64,000 nucleotides of DNA, from positions 34,545-98,544 of the forward strand of contig JAWCLZ010000003.1 of NCBI GenBank assembly GCA_038850275.1, read 5' to 3'. The position numbers and the translations under genes were made by a program. Origin of the DNA: JAWCLZ01 sp038850275. GTDB lineage: Archaea > Halobacteriota > JAWCLZ01. A model generated the notes under the pieces. The model did not search any database. It worked only from the letters and a program-made list of their open reading frames with translations, and was not told the origin of the DNA. This document shows, piece after piece, positions 25,484 to 34,051 of the stretch; within the stretch, counting starts at the first letter, position 1; the number at the start of each line of letters is the position of its first letter.

Positions 25484-26323
25484 TTACGCTGGCTTCTCAA
25501 GCAGTGCAACTTTCTTGAGGAGCTTTCCTTCTTTATCGTGGGGCTCTCGGAACACTGAATCATTTGCCTTCTCGATCTCCCTCGCCTCATCAGCGAGCTT
25601 GGCAGCTGTCCTCATTAAATCGTGAGAAGCTGCCCCGAGGATTATATATTTATTTGGATCCTGCTCCACGAAGCAAGTTCGCACATTTATACTTCCCACG
25701 AGTTCAGCCATACTCAAAGCTGCAAATGCCTTTGCCTTAGCATAGGGATTCTTGAAGTTTGCTCTCTCAACACAGCGCTCTGGGTTAGCAATTATGGTTG
25801 GAAGCGTCAATGCTTGGCCTGCTTTAGCTTGTTCAATCAACTTATCAAGTTCCTCTTGAACAAGTCTAACTGCTCCACAAATTGCTAGCACTTTGATTGC
25901 ATCTGCATTGAAATTTGCCATTTCAGCTGGATCTAGAAATTCTCTCCTAGCAGCAATCAAGGGATCCACTGGTAGCAATATATATCCAAATCCCTCTGCC
26001 TTAAGCGCTGCTCTGAAGTCCTTGGATTTCTGATCCCCGCCAGCAGGACCATCTGAGATTATCAAAGTGGGCTTGCCCTTGAAAAATGCCCTCGCTGCCG
26101 TAGGCCCAGCTGCACTGCAATTAGGGCTGATTATTACATAGAAGTTGCAGTTATATGCGAGTAGTTTTTCCGCTTCTGGAGCTTCATCCTTGCCCATCTT
26201 GGCCCCTGTTCCAACTACTCTACAGGCAATATCCCCTCGATCTGCTCTTTCATCAAGCAACAGCTCAACCATCGCACTCGTGGCGATGTTCCCCATTTTC
26301 ATAACTCCAATTTTCACAACCAT
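25484..26323 (-). CDS. mtd: F420-dependent methylenetetrahydromethanopterin dehydrogenase
   Basis: 279 residues, the usual size. MVVKIGVMKMGNIATSAMVELLLDERADR at the start, GTGAKMGKDEA, FYVIISPNCSAAGPTAAR, ISDGPAGGDQKSKDF and GYILLPVDPLIAARREFLDP are Mtd signatures. It interconverts methenyl- and methylene-H4MPT with F420. With ftr it places the organism in the H4MPT C1 pathway; direction (CO2 reduction or methyl oxidation) cannot be told. A TTTAAATAT promoter-like element lies directly at the start along with AGGGGAC. Confidence 0.96.
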   Translation of the reverse strand: MVVKIGVMKMGNIATSAMVELLLDERADRGDIACRVVGTGAKMGKDEAPEAEKLLAYNCNFYVIISPNCSAAGPTAARAFFKGKPTLIISDGPAGGDQKSKDFRAALKAEGFGYILLPVDPLIAARREFLDPAEMANFNADAIKVLAICGAVRLVQEELDKLIEQAKAGQALTLPTIIANPERCVERANFKNPYAKAKAFAALSMAELVGSINVRTCFVEQDPNKYIILGAASHDLMRTAAKLADEAREIEKANDSVFREPHDKEGKLLKKVALLEKPA

Positions 26324-26500
26324 ATTTAAGTCCCCTTTCCAAGTCTCCCTTTGATTCTCGTGAATATAAATTTTGTTAAATTATGCGGCTCTCCAAGAAA
26401 TCTATTTTCCATAAAATAGGATCTCGTAAATTTCAAGAGCATCGTTTCAAGAGCATTCAAAATCTTTTTAATCAAAAGCTTCGATAACTAGGATTAATTA

Positions 26501-27412
26501 ATGAAAAACGATGTAAAGCTAAAAGCTGCGTTGCTATCAATTACCTCAAATATTTCATTGATAGTTCTAAAGCTCACAACTGGAGTGCTGATTTCTTCCA
26601 TTAGTGTTATCTCCGAAGGAATCCACTCAGGCTTGGATTTAATTGCAGCAATTATAACCTATGCTTCACTCAAGAAATCCTCTCAACCGCCAGATGATAC
26701 CCATAGATTTGGACATGGAAAGGTTGAGGATATATCTGGAGCTGTAGAAGCTATTTTAATATTCGGGGCAGCCTTCTTCATCATTTACATCTCAATCGAA
26801 AAGCTATTGAAAGGGGGAGAAATTGAAATGACCACTCCAGGGATTGCTATCATGGCTATATCAGCGATTTTAAACTTCTTCGTCTCGAAGAAGCTGCTTA
26901 AAGTTGCAAGAGAAACCGACTCCATTGCTCTTGAAGCAGATGGCTGGCACCTACGCACTGATGTTTACACCTCCACAGGAGTTCTAGGAGGTCTTCTTTT
27001 AATTGCAATCACAGGTTTGAAAATTCTAGACCCAGTTTTTGCAATCATAGTGGCACTCTTTATAATTAAAGCTGGCTTTGAATTAACCAAGCGCTCAATC
27101 TATGATCTAACTGATTATAAACTCCCGGATGAAGATGAATTAAAGATTAAATCCATACTAGAGGAACATACTTCTCAATTTGTAGAATTCCACAAGCTTC
27201 GAACTAGAAGATCTGGCTCGGATAAGTTCGTGGACCTCCACTTAGTGGTTTCAAAAAACTTAACTCTAGATGAAGCCCATAATTTATGCTATCATTTAGA
27301 GGATGACCTGAAAAAAGCTTTTCCAACTATGAATGTGATGATCCACATTGAGCCTTGCGGGCAGAATTGCATCTCCTGTCGAATCGAATGTAGAGCGAAG
27401 GAATCTACTTGA
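26501..27412 (+). CDS. Cation diffusion facilitator (CDF) transporter
   Basis: 303 residues. Six hydrophobic helices; SEGIHSGLDLIAAIITY and EADGWHLRTDVYTS hold the His/Asp metal site pairs of CDF proteins; a cytoplasmic C-terminal domain follows. The end has an unusual cysteine-rich motif CGQNCISCRIEC, a likely extra soft-metal site. Exports Zn2+, Fe2+, Co2+ or similar by proton antiport. Its stop lies in a 10-bp duplication shared with the convergent gene, which overlaps it by eight bases. Confidence 0.92.
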   Translation: MKNDVKLKAALLSITSNISLIVLKLTTGVLISSISVISEGIHSGLDLIAAIITYASLKKSSQPPDDTHRFGHGKVEDISGAVEAILIFGAAFFIIYISIEKLLKGGEIEMTTPGIAIMAISAILNFFVSKKLLKVARETDSIALEADGWHLRTDVYTSTGVLGGLLLIAITGLKILDPVFAIIVALFIIKAGFELTKRSIYDLTDYKLPDEDELKIKSILEEHTSQFVEFHKLRTRRSGSDKFVDLHLVVSKNLTLDEAHNLCYHLEDDLKKAFPTMNVMIHIEPCGQNCISCRIECRAKEST

Positions 27413-27420
27413 ATCTACTA
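27401..27420. repeat. 10-bp tandem duplication carrying both convergent stop codons
   Basis: GAATCTACTT at 27401-27410 followed by GAATCTACTA at 27411-27420. The plus-strand TGA (27410-27412) of the CDF gene and the minus-strand TAG (27405-27407) of the neighbour both fall within it. Confidence 0.75.
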
Positions 27421-27899
27421 TTGAACATTTCCTCCCCGTGAAGTGGATATACCTTGATTAAAAAATCACGGATCATCTGCTTGCCATCGACAGCACTGTT
27501 AAAACCACACCAAATGTACTTCATAGAGGCGCCGAAGTAGAAAAAGCGCTTCCCCAGCGCTTCAAGGGAATCCGCGATTCTAAGTATTGCACTTTCCTCA
27601 ACGTGGACAACGACATCAAAATGGTTTGCAATTGCTAGAGCTCGAAGTGCATCCTCTCCAAATTGCATGCAGTCAACATAATCAGCGAGGTCTAATCTAT
27701 GGAAAATTCCAATTTTCTCTGAATCGATCTTATCAATTATCTCAAGTTTAATATCACAATCCCTCATAAAGTCCGCTATCACATCGCTTGTGAAAAAATT
27801 TCCCTCTTCATCCTCATAGAATACCACTACATTGGCTTGAGCTAAAACATCTGCTCGCTTCCTCTCCTCTTGATCCATTGCAAATTTTACAATCATCAT
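27405..27899 (-). CDS. Hypothetical protein
   Basis: 164 residues, acidic, no signal peptide or membrane helix. Not recognised. Alternating alpha/beta segments (ADVLAQANVVVFYEDEEGNFFTSDVIADF, then FDVVVHVEESAILRIADSLEALGKRFFYFGASMKYIWCGFNS) suggest a small Rossmann-like or NIF-type fold. It overlaps the CDF gene end by eight bases. Divergent from nadE with about 30 bases between starts. Confidence 0.65.
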   Translation of the reverse strand: MMIVKFAMDQEERKRADVLAQANVVVFYEDEEGNFFTSDVIADFMRDCDIKLEIIDKIDSEKIGIFHRLDLADYVDCMQFGEDALRALAIANHFDVVVHVEESAILRIADSLEALGKRFFYFGASMKYIWCGFNSAVDGKQMIRDFLIKVYPLHGEEMFNSRFK

Positions 27900-27931
27900 T
27901 TATACTTTTTCTTTAATAAGTGAAAAACTTA

Positions 27932-28747
27932 ATGCTTTACATCTACATATCTAGCGCTATGCTCAAACTTCAAGATCTCGCCCTAGATTTGGAGAGTGTT
28001 AAAAAAACAATTGAGAGTTTTATAAAAAACGAGGTTAAAGCTGCAAAAGCAAAGGGAGCTATCATTGGAATGAGCGGAGGACTGGACTCCTCAACTGTAG
28101 CGAAGCTATGCGTAAATGCTCTGGGTTCAAACAATGTCTTAGGGCTAATTCTACCATTTAGCGAGGAAGATATAGATAGCTCTGATGCAGTTAACTTGGC
28201 GAGGACACTTAGAATTGCATATGAAGTAATCAATATCAAGCAAATATTAAATGCTTATCAACAGAGCTGCGAGCACTTCAAGCGTAGGAAGAGGCTTCCC
28301 AAGGCAAATTTAATCCCGAGGATTCGCATGGCAATGCTGTATTATCATGCAAATCTATTGAACTACTTAGTGATTGGAACCGGGAATAAAAGCGAGATTT
28401 CAACTGGCTACTTCACTAAATATGGCGATGGAGCAGCTGATATTCTACCAATAGGAGATCTATATAAAACCCAGGTTCGAATGCTTGCGGAGTATATTGG
28501 GATTCCAAAGCATATCTTAAAAAAAGTCCCAACCCCAGGGCTCTGGAGGGGGCAAACTGATGAGGGCGAGCTAGGGATAACTTATCCAGAACTTGACTTA
28601 ATCTTATTTGCTCTAGAGAGAGGACTATCTGTGGGGGAAATTCAAAGAGAGACACAATTCCCTAAGCATAAAATTGAAATGGTTATATCTAGGCTCGCAA
28701 GAAGTAAGCATAAGAGAGAGATGCCACCTGTGGCTAAGATTAATTAA
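27932..28747 (+). CDS. nadE: NH3-dependent NAD+ synthetase
   Basis: About 271 residues. ATP pyrophosphatase loop GMSGGLDSSTVAKL, GTGNKSEISTGYFTKYGDGAADILPIGDLYKTQVR and KVPTPGLWRGQTDEGELG are NadE signatures; no glutaminase domain, so ammonia-dependent. Start is uncertain: a TATA box (ATTTATACTTTTT, about 27899-27910) is 29 bases from ATG 27932; GTG 27920 and ATG 27959 are also in frame. Confidence 0.93.
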   Translation: MLYIYISSAMLKLQDLALDLESVKKTIESFIKNEVKAAKAKGAIIGMSGGLDSSTVAKLCVNALGSNNVLGLILPFSEEDIDSSDAVNLARTLRIAYEVINIKQILNAYQQSCEHFKRRKRLPKANLIPRIRMAMLYYHANLLNYLVIGTGNKSEISTGYFTKYGDGAADILPIGDLYKTQVRMLAEYIGIPKHILKKVPTPGLWRGQTDEGELGITYPELDLILFALERGLSVGEIQRETQFPKHKIEMVISRLARSKHKREMPPVAKIN

Positions 28748-28754
28748 TCCAAAA

Positions 28755-29339
28755 TCATCTCCCAATTAACCGCTGCTTGATCCAGTCGAAAATAAGTGTA
28801 ACATAGCCCACATAGGGTATCTTTACCTTTGCAACTCCAATGACCCACTCAGGCTTAACTGGATATCTCACATTTGGAAGTCCACCTTGATCATAATATT
28901 TATTATTATCCCCCTTGGTTATGTAGCCTGCGAATGGTGCTATTTTACCATTAGGCATGAGATCACCTGCGTTTACCCAGTACATTGCCCTATGGATAAT
29001 TGGGGTCATCCTTGAATCACCATCTGGCTTGTAGAGAATAACATCCCCATAGTCCCCGAACATCTTATAATTAATTTCCTTTCCCTCACGATATGTTATG
29101 ATCTTTGTATAAGTTGGGCTTTGGATGAATAAAACATCCCCTATATTAATATTCGGCACCATGCTTGGTGACTCAGGCACCACCATTGGAGGCCAAGTTC
29201 CAGATAAACTATAAAGCACAAGAGCTATTATGGAAACAAGCAATAGTGCAGATAAAAGATCTCTAACTAATGCTACAAAGGGGTCTTCGCTTTTAAGGAA
29301 TCTTTGAACTTGTAGTTTGAGGAATTCATCGAATTTAAT
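28755..29339 (-). CDS. Signal peptidase I (archaeal type), apparently with an ATT start codon
   Basis: Catalytic Ser is in PESPSMVPNINIGDVLF, followed by PIIHRAMYW (His) and GDNNKYYD. Starting at the first TTG (29243) would give 162 residues cut inside the membrane helix. Upstream in frame lies FLKSEDPFVALVRDLLSALLLVS without any ATG, GTG or further TTG; this is a normal family N-terminus. GGAGG (29347-29351) is seven bases before the ATT codon at 29337-29339, so translation probably begins there, giving about 194 residues. It removes signal peptides at the outer membrane face. The function is well supported, the start codon is inference. Confidence 0.88.
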   Translation of the reverse strand: MKFDEFLKLQVQRFLKSEDPFVALVRDLLSALLLVSIIALVLYSLSGTWPPMVVPESPSMVPNINIGDVLFIQSPTYTKIITYREGKEINYKMFGDYGDVILYKPDGDSRMTPIIHRAMYWVNAGDLMPNGKIAPFAGYITKGDNNKYYDQGGLPNVRYPVKPEWVIGVAKVKIPYVGYVTLIFDWIKQRLIGR

Positions 29340-29449
29340 GCTATTTCCTCCAATTTTAAATTAATGAGATGCTTTATTGAAAAATCTTATGCCAATTGCA
29401 TTGGAAATATCTTTAAATAGTTTTTTTGGTAAAAGTATGATTGAGTTAA

Positions 29450-29704
29450 ATGAAGGTACAGCGTATTGAACTCAAGAAGGGCAAATTTGAGGTTTACAAA
29501 GTGGGAAATATGAGATTCGAGAGAATCTTTGAATGCGGTGAGTCCAAGGGAGAGAGATGGGTGGGCTTCTTTGAGGATAAGGATCGCGACATTCCTGTAT
29601 TCGCGCGCTCTAAAGAAGGCTTTACTATTGATGAAATTCGCGAAACATTGAAGGCGACTCAGAAGTTCATAGAGGTGGTGAAAAAGCGTTCAAAGCCAGA
29701 ATAG
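29450..29704 (+). CDS. Hypothetical protein
   Basis: 84 residues, charged, no membrane segment. MKVQRIELKKGKFEVYKVG and later ERWVGFFEDKDRDIPVFARSKEG suggest a small beta-rich domain with a C-terminal helix (ATQKFIEVVKKRSK). Not recognised. TTTAAATAG about 30 bases before the ATG supports its own leaderless promoter. Convergent with the winged-helix gene seven bases away. Confidence 0.65.
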   Translation: MKVQRIELKKGKFEVYKVGNMRFERIFECGESKGERWVGFFEDKDRDIPVFARSKEGFTIDEIRETLKATQKFIEVVKKRSKPE

Positions 29705-29710
29705 GAATAG

Positions 29711-30085
29711 TCAAGTACTTGCTTGCTGAGATGAGAGATTCTCCACTAACTGCATTATTGCTCTATGAGCTCTCCTCCCTTTTTCAGTTAATGTATACTG
29801 CTTGAAAATCCCCTTCTGAACAAGTCCCTCGCTCTCAAGCTCGCTGAGATGGTCTATTATATTTGACCTCGACCTCCCGAGTTCCTCAGGAATATCCCTC
29901 TCAGTGAGGTCTTTTTGAAGCGAGCAGTAAATCATAGTGGATGTTAATCCCTGCTCCTCGTGGAAAAGTAAATTTATAATGTAAAGCCGGGCAAAGCTCT
30001 TTGTGATATCTCTTACACCAGATGAGGTTAGAATTTGATATACCTTGTGAACATCATTGGTAATTTTTTCCTTAGCATTTTCCAT
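29711..30085 (-). CDS. Winged-helix transcriptional regulator
   Basis: 124 residues. Helix-rich N-terminus (KVYQILTSSGVRDITKSFARLYIINLLF), then a recognition helix and wing (IPEELGRSRSNIIDHLSELESEGLVQKG, YTLTEKGRRAHRAI). The arrangement fits ArsR/MarR-like archaeal regulators. No sensor residues beyond one cysteine. Target unknown. Confidence 0.75.
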   Translation of the reverse strand: MENAKEKITNDVHKVYQILTSSGVRDITKSFARLYIINLLFHEEQGLTSTMIYCSLQKDLTERDIPEELGRSRSNIIDHLSELESEGLVQKGIFKQYTLTEKGRRAHRAIMQLVENLSSQQAST

Positions 30086-30198
30086 AGCATTTTATAATTC
30101 ATGGTAATGATATTATTACTTTTTTGTTTTTTAACTAATATAGCTTTCAAAAAATCTTTAAAATTAAAGTTTAATAAGAAATAAGTTGGAGGAGAGAA

Positions 30199-30414
30199 TT
30201 GCCCAACCTAAGTACTGCGATTGAAATAATTGTGCTGCTGATAGGGGGAATAATACTTTTCTCAGTAATAGGACTCCTTTTGAAGTTCTACGAGGGTATG
30301 TCTATTCAGAGGAGAATCGATCAATTTCACCGATATAGAGCTTATATAATTGATAGAGTAACAGGTGCTTTAACAATAGTGGGCCGCCCGGTTAAGAGGA
30401 GGAAAGATAAATAA
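30199..30414 (+). CDS. Small single-helix membrane protein, TTG start
   Basis: 71 residues. One membrane helix (IEIIVLLIGGIILFSVIGLLL), then a basic tail with RRIDQFHRYRAYIIDRV and KRRKDK. GGAGGA ends five bases before TTG 30199, which settles the start. No family recognised. Ends three bases from a convergent small membrane protein gene. Confidence 0.6.
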   Translation: MPNLSTAIEIIVLLIGGIILFSVIGLLLKFYEGMSIQRRIDQFHRYRAYIIDRVTGALTIVGRPVKRRKDK

Positions 30415-30417
30415 GGG

Positions 30418-30630
30418 CTATCGCTTCATTGCAGCTTTCTTATCCTTATAGCGCTTGATATTCCAAGCAGCTAATAACATCCAGCCCAAACCTAGAATTA
30501 TGACTACAATTACCCCAAGTGCATACTCAGGATAGATCTTCTTCACTTGCGTCATTGCTATGGCTATTATCGTGAAAGCAATGCTAATAGCTAGATTTAT
30601 CTGAAGTTTGGTGTATGGATCAGTTGCCAT
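30418..30630 (-). CDS. Small two-helix membrane protein
   Basis: 70 residues: helices at about 10-26 (NLAISIAFTIIAIAM) and 36-57 (YALGVIVVIILGLGWMLLAAW) with a basic tail (KRYKDKKAAMKR). Not recognised. Close convergent packing with the neighbour supports that both are real. Confidence 0.6.
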   Translation of the reverse strand: MATDPYTKLQINLAISIAFTIIAIAMTQVKKIYPEYALGVIVVIILGLGWMLLAAWNIKRYKDKKAAMKR

Positions 30631-30794
30631 TTTCCAATACCTCTTTATAAATGCCTTACATCTAATCCCTTATAATTTTATCCATAAAGAAAAGAAGATT
30701 AAGAAATATAAAATTGAAGAAAAAGAAATAGAAAACAGATGAAAATCCAGATAGATATAAGAGCCTGAAAAAGAAATAAAAGGAAATAAAAATT

Positions 30795-30867
30795 GGGCTT
30801 GTGGGGTAGCGGACTATCCTAGCGGGCTTCGGACCCGCTGACCTGGGTTCAAATCCCAGCAGGCCCG
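30795..30867 (+). tRNA. tRNA-Arg (anticodon TCG)
   Basis: 73 bases. Acceptor GGGCTTG pairs with CAGGCCC (one G-T pair), discriminator G, no encoded CCA. D-arm GGGT...ATCC, anticodon stem GCGGG/CCCGC around loop CTTCGGA giving anticodon TCG after the invariant T, T-arm CTGGG/CCCAG with TTCAAAT. No intron. It reads CGA codons and, depending on modification, other CGN codons. The ORF on the opposite strand here is a shadow. Confidence 0.93.
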
Positions 30868-30987
30868 TGCTTCTTTGCTCCAACCTAGCTAAGTGCTACG
30901 CCTTTAATTAAGGCTTCTCCAAAGGCTTTTGTTATCGAGCTTCGAAAACGAGCTTTCTCCCTCCAAGAACCTTCTCATTATAAACGA

Positions 30988-31292
30988 TTATGCGTCTTTG
31001 TTATGTCGAGTGAGCTTCATCAATCGCTCTCTATCTTCATTACTCCTCTTTCTTTCAATCACTACTTTCTGAAGAGTTGCCTAAGCTCGGGATATCGCTT
31101 TTTCAAGAGTTCATTAATGTCAGGTCGAACAGCAATCCTTATTCCTTTACCATCTCTTCTCCAGAAAGTCATCGCTATCTTGCCATAGTCTCTATAGATC
31201 AATGCATTGTTACCAAAAGTACAACCTGTGACAAATTGGATGCCATCGCTGAAACAGTTATTAGTCTCTACAATTGCAAGTACCTCTTCCAT
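30988..31292 (-). pseudogene. Broken FmdE-family gene (formylmethanofuran dehydrogenase subunit E-like)
   Basis: The fragment from 31292 reads EEVLAIVETNNCFSDGIQFVTGCTFGNNALIYRDYGK, the centre of FmdE proteins with its metal-binding Cys. The N-terminal HxC-type region is absent. The frame stops at 31062, but a +1 shift continues VVIERKRSNEDRERLMKL to a stop at 30988, matching the charged segment that normally follows. The C-terminal zinc finger is missing. So the gene lacks its start, has a frameshift and lacks its end. It points away from the truncated nikR only 23 bases off. Confidence 0.8.
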
Positions 31293-31315
31293 ATTGTGTT
31301 ATAATTTTATTTTTC

Positions 31316-31693
31316 ATGTTGCTTAGAAAGTTCGATGAAGTAATTGAGGAAAAGGGCTATATGAATAGATCAGAGGCAATTAGAGATCTAATTAGAGATT
31401 TTCTAGTTAGCGAGGAATGGGAGAGGGGGAAAGAAGTTATAGGTTCTCTCACCCTTTTATATGACCACGAAGTTAGAGGTGTAGATGAGAAGCTTACTGA
31501 TATTCAGCATTCTCATCACGCGCATATTATTTCCAGCATGCATGTGCACTTAGATGAGCGAAATTGCATAGAAGTATTGGTTATTAAAGGAGTGTCTGAA
31601 GAGGTGAAGAAGATAGCGGACACTTTAATCAGTGCTCGAGGAGTAAAGCACGGGAAATTAGTGATGACCTCAACAGGTAGAGAAATAACATAG
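31316..31693 (+). pseudogene. N-terminally truncated NikR-like nickel regulator
   Basis: From ATG 31316 the protein reads MLLRKFDEVIEEKGYMNRSEAIRDLIRDF, i.e. it starts in the first helix of the ribbon-helix-helix domain and lacks the beta strand (ERIGVSIP in the intact copy at 61123) that contacts DNA. The metal domain is complete, with HSHHAHIISSMHVHLDERNC holding the His and Cys Ni2+ ligands. It probably cannot bind its operator. A TTG upstream in frame adds only unrelated residues (QVPLPYCVIILFF). It may be a remnant or a dominant-negative-like metal-binding fragment. Confidence 0.72.
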
Positions 31694-32013
31694 CTTTTTT
31701 AATACCTAGTTTAGCAATAGCTTACCATTACACATTGCACCTCATCTGCCTTGGCTATGAGAAGATTTCCTCATTTGTATCAAGTTCTCCTTTTTAAATT
31801 TTTCTCGGATTCCATAGCTGTATCTTAAATGTCTTTTCGTCCATTTTGTCCACTTCGCTGAGCTACTGCATTCTCATTCATCCCGGGAATGCATTATCAA
31901 TACTTCACTCATCCCGAAAATCTCTCCAAGAAGTATTAAGCTATGGAAAAATTTTCCTGAATCAATTAGTTTGGAGGAAAACTGATGCATTTGATACAAG
32001 GAGGAATTTGAAT
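31694..32013. other. 320-base non-coding stretch
   Basis: No reading frame on either strand looks like protein. A near-repeat CATCCCGGGAATG / CATCCCGAAAATC occurs about 30-40 bases apart around 31880-31920. It lies between two broken genes and may be decayed coding DNA. Confidence 0.5.
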
Positions 32014-32849
32014 TTAGCTTTTATGCCATTGACACTTTCCATTGACACATTTGCATTCCAATTCATATTTCTTTGCATCATAGCATTCTCTCCATTCACA
32101 TGTTGTAATTATTGGTTCTTCATATTTGGATTGGCAAACTTGTCCAGAGCAGCCGCTTTTTATGCAATCAAAATCAGATGAGCAATTCCCATAAGTTGAC
32201 CAACCGCAGAATGGCTTGCATTCCCCTCTGTAAAATGCCCATTCTTCGCATTCGCTTCCATCTGGGAAAATACATACACCATATTCATTTCCTTCTTTAT
32301 CCTTTCTAAACTCCCACCTTGCTCCATACAATAAATTGAGGCTGGATTTGGTAGTGTCTCTTCATTTTCAATTTCAATATTTACTTCTTTTTGCCATAAA
32401 AGTTCTCCAGCGATGCTTTCAAATTCGACACCCCAGATTTGAATTATATATTTCCCTTTCCCTAGAGGCCCAATTTTCATGTTAACTTCATAATCACATA
32501 TACATCTGCATATTTCACCCTCATTTTTTTCTTTTATTTTAATCAAAATATAATTTTTATAGGTTTCTACGTGGTTCAAATAAACCTTAATTTTGGCACA
32601 GCAGACATAGCTCAAGTGATGAGTTAAATTGATAAAACCATCGTTGAGTTTTAAATCCACTTTTTCCACGCCTTTCGTCCTTGTATACTCTCTTTCAATC
32701 TTTTCCTCGCACCCGCTTATATTATAATAAAGTTTTATCTCAAGAGAAGGAGCAGTTAACTTCTCAAAATACATAAAATATAGAAATAAACCAATTGCTG
32801 CAACTAAAACACTGAGCAATAAAACTCCAAGGATTGATTTACTTCTCAT
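32014..32849 (-). pseudogene. Frameshifted membrane-anchored DUF333 / eight-cysteine-cluster protein
   Basis: Frame one (from 32849): an N-terminal membrane helix (ILGVLLLSVLVAAIGLFLYF), a cysteine-containing beta-rich domain, then NPASIYCMEQGGSLE, the start of DUF333. Frame two continues RKDKEGNEYGVCIFPDGSEC and EEWAFYRGEC, the rest of DUF333, then a cysteine-rich end (CGWSTYGNCSSDFDC, SGCSGQVC, CEWREC, CKCVNGKC) resembling the eight-cysteine-cluster domain of methanogen surface proteins. The shift lies near 32303-32312. One frameshift only: decay, programmed shift or sequencing error are all possible. Likely an extracytoplasmic protein. Confidence 0.8.
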
Positions 32850-32962
32850 AAGTTTAAAGATGATTCTATTCCCATTTATTTTTTATTCAAATTCAATTCC
32901 CTACGATAGTAGATGCATAAGTTTATATATAGTTTTATCAATTACTGAGCTCAGGTGAGAAA

Positions 32963-33340
32963 TTGAAGTGGCAAGCTCAGTCCAAGCGAAAGTTAACAGG
33001 AGGTCGAGTTCCACAGCTTAGGAGAAAGCGCAAGTTTGAGATGGGAAGAACAGCTACCGAGCCGACCATTGGGGAGAGGAGATGTAAGAAGATCCAAGGC
33101 CTTGGAACTACTGAGAAGATGCGCTTGTTTAAATGCGATGTAGCAAATGTAACCGATCCCAAGACTGGTGTTACAAAAAAAGCGAAGATCGAGACCGTCC
33201 TTGAGAACCCTGCAAATCTCCATTATGTTAGAAGAAATATCTTAACAAAAGGTGCGATAATCAAAACTGAGTTGGGCAAAGCAAGGATAACCAACCGCCC
33301 TGCTCAAGATGGCGTGGTGAATGCGGTTTTAATCGAATAA
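32963..33340 (+). CDS. rps8e: 30S ribosomal protein S8e
   Basis: 125 residues. KWQAQSKRKLTGGR, RRKRKFEMGR, ETVLENPANLHYVRRNILTKGAII and the C-terminal TNRPAQDGVVNAVLI are S8e. The start is TTG 32963, preceded by AGGTGA; this gives the family N-terminus exactly. Monocistronic, TATA-like TTTATATATAG about 35 bases upstream. Confidence 0.96.
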   Translation: MKWQAQSKRKLTGGRVPQLRRKRKFEMGRTATEPTIGERRCKKIQGLGTTEKMRLFKCDVANVTDPKTGVTKKAKIETVLENPANLHYVRRNILTKGAIIKTELGKARITNRPAQDGVVNAVLIE

Positions 33341-33343
33341 AAT

Positions 33344-34051
33344 TCAAGCTACTTTTAAATTAATTTTTGAAATGCCGCAATATAGTTTTGTTCCAGGGAA
33401 AGTAATGATGGCTATTTTTCCCTCGCCATAGCTAACATTTAACCCTAGGGTTTCATTGAAATATCTGCCCCATTCTCTATAGTAATTGCTTTTAATTATC
33501 ACAGTAGTGTTATTGGTATAAATCGGAGAGGCTAATTTACTGGCTTTTGCTATTATTCTAATCACTCCTTCTCCAGCCTTTGAGTCCGAGCCAGCTAGCT
33601 CTATTACTGGTAAATATGAAACATTGCCCTTTGAAGCTCTAGGTGGCGCTAGAATTAAGGTGCTTTCCTCATATAAATATTTCACGAAGACAGCGCTGTT
33701 TTCATAGGCTATCACACGGTCAGCTAGCTCATACTCCACTGAGCCCAAGGAATATCGAGTTCCTTCGATTTCTATCCAGCTTTCGTTTACTAGAGAAATG
33801 CATCCATCTTTTATTTTTACCTCGCTCGTTCTCGATGGAGCCTGTGCGAGTGCCACTTCATCGATATTTGCCTTGAGCACTGAAAAGCTCTGCTCCATTT
33901 CACTAAGATGCGTCGACTTCTCAGCTGCATCGAGTACAGGCAAGCCATGGGTGTAAAAAAGCATTCCTGCCATGAGCACTGTGGAGAGTATTAATATATA
34001 TCCAATTGCATTTGTAAGCGCGTCTTCCATCTTCAACATATTTTGCCTCAC
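33344..34051 (-). CDS. Pilin-like secreted/membrane protein (fourth of cluster)
   Basis: 235 residues. A short N-terminus then one hydrophobic helix (LTNAIGYILILSTVLMAGMLFY) typical of archaeal pilin-like proteins, followed by a beta-rich exterior domain with several N-x-S/T sites. Resembles the small pilin-like families (the DUF7287-7289 type, from memory) clustered in euryarchaea. GTG 34051 overlaps the upstream TGA, so it is translationally coupled to the large FN3/Ig protein. Confidence 0.7.
   Translation of the reverse strand: MRQNMLKMEDALTNAIGYILILSTVLMAGMLFYTHGLPVLDAAEKSTHLSEMEQSFSVLKANIDEVALAQAPSRTSEVKIKDGCISLVNESWIEIEGTRYSLGSVEYELADRVIAYENSAVFVKYLYEESTLILAPPRASKGNVSYLPVIELAGSDSKAGEGVIRIIAKASKLASPIYTNNTTVIIKSNYYREWGRYFNETLGLNVSYGEGKIAIITFPGTKLYCGISKINLKVA

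Noticed and set aside
30662..30883. 73-residue frame on the minus strand
   Set aside because: It is antisense to the tRNA-Arg gene and ends in low-complexity Phe/Tyr-rich sequence from AT-rich DNA.
31846..32181. 111-residue plus-strand frame
   Set aside because: Antisense to the cysteine-rich DUF333 protein; its Cys/Phe-rich translation is a shadow and it has no start signals.
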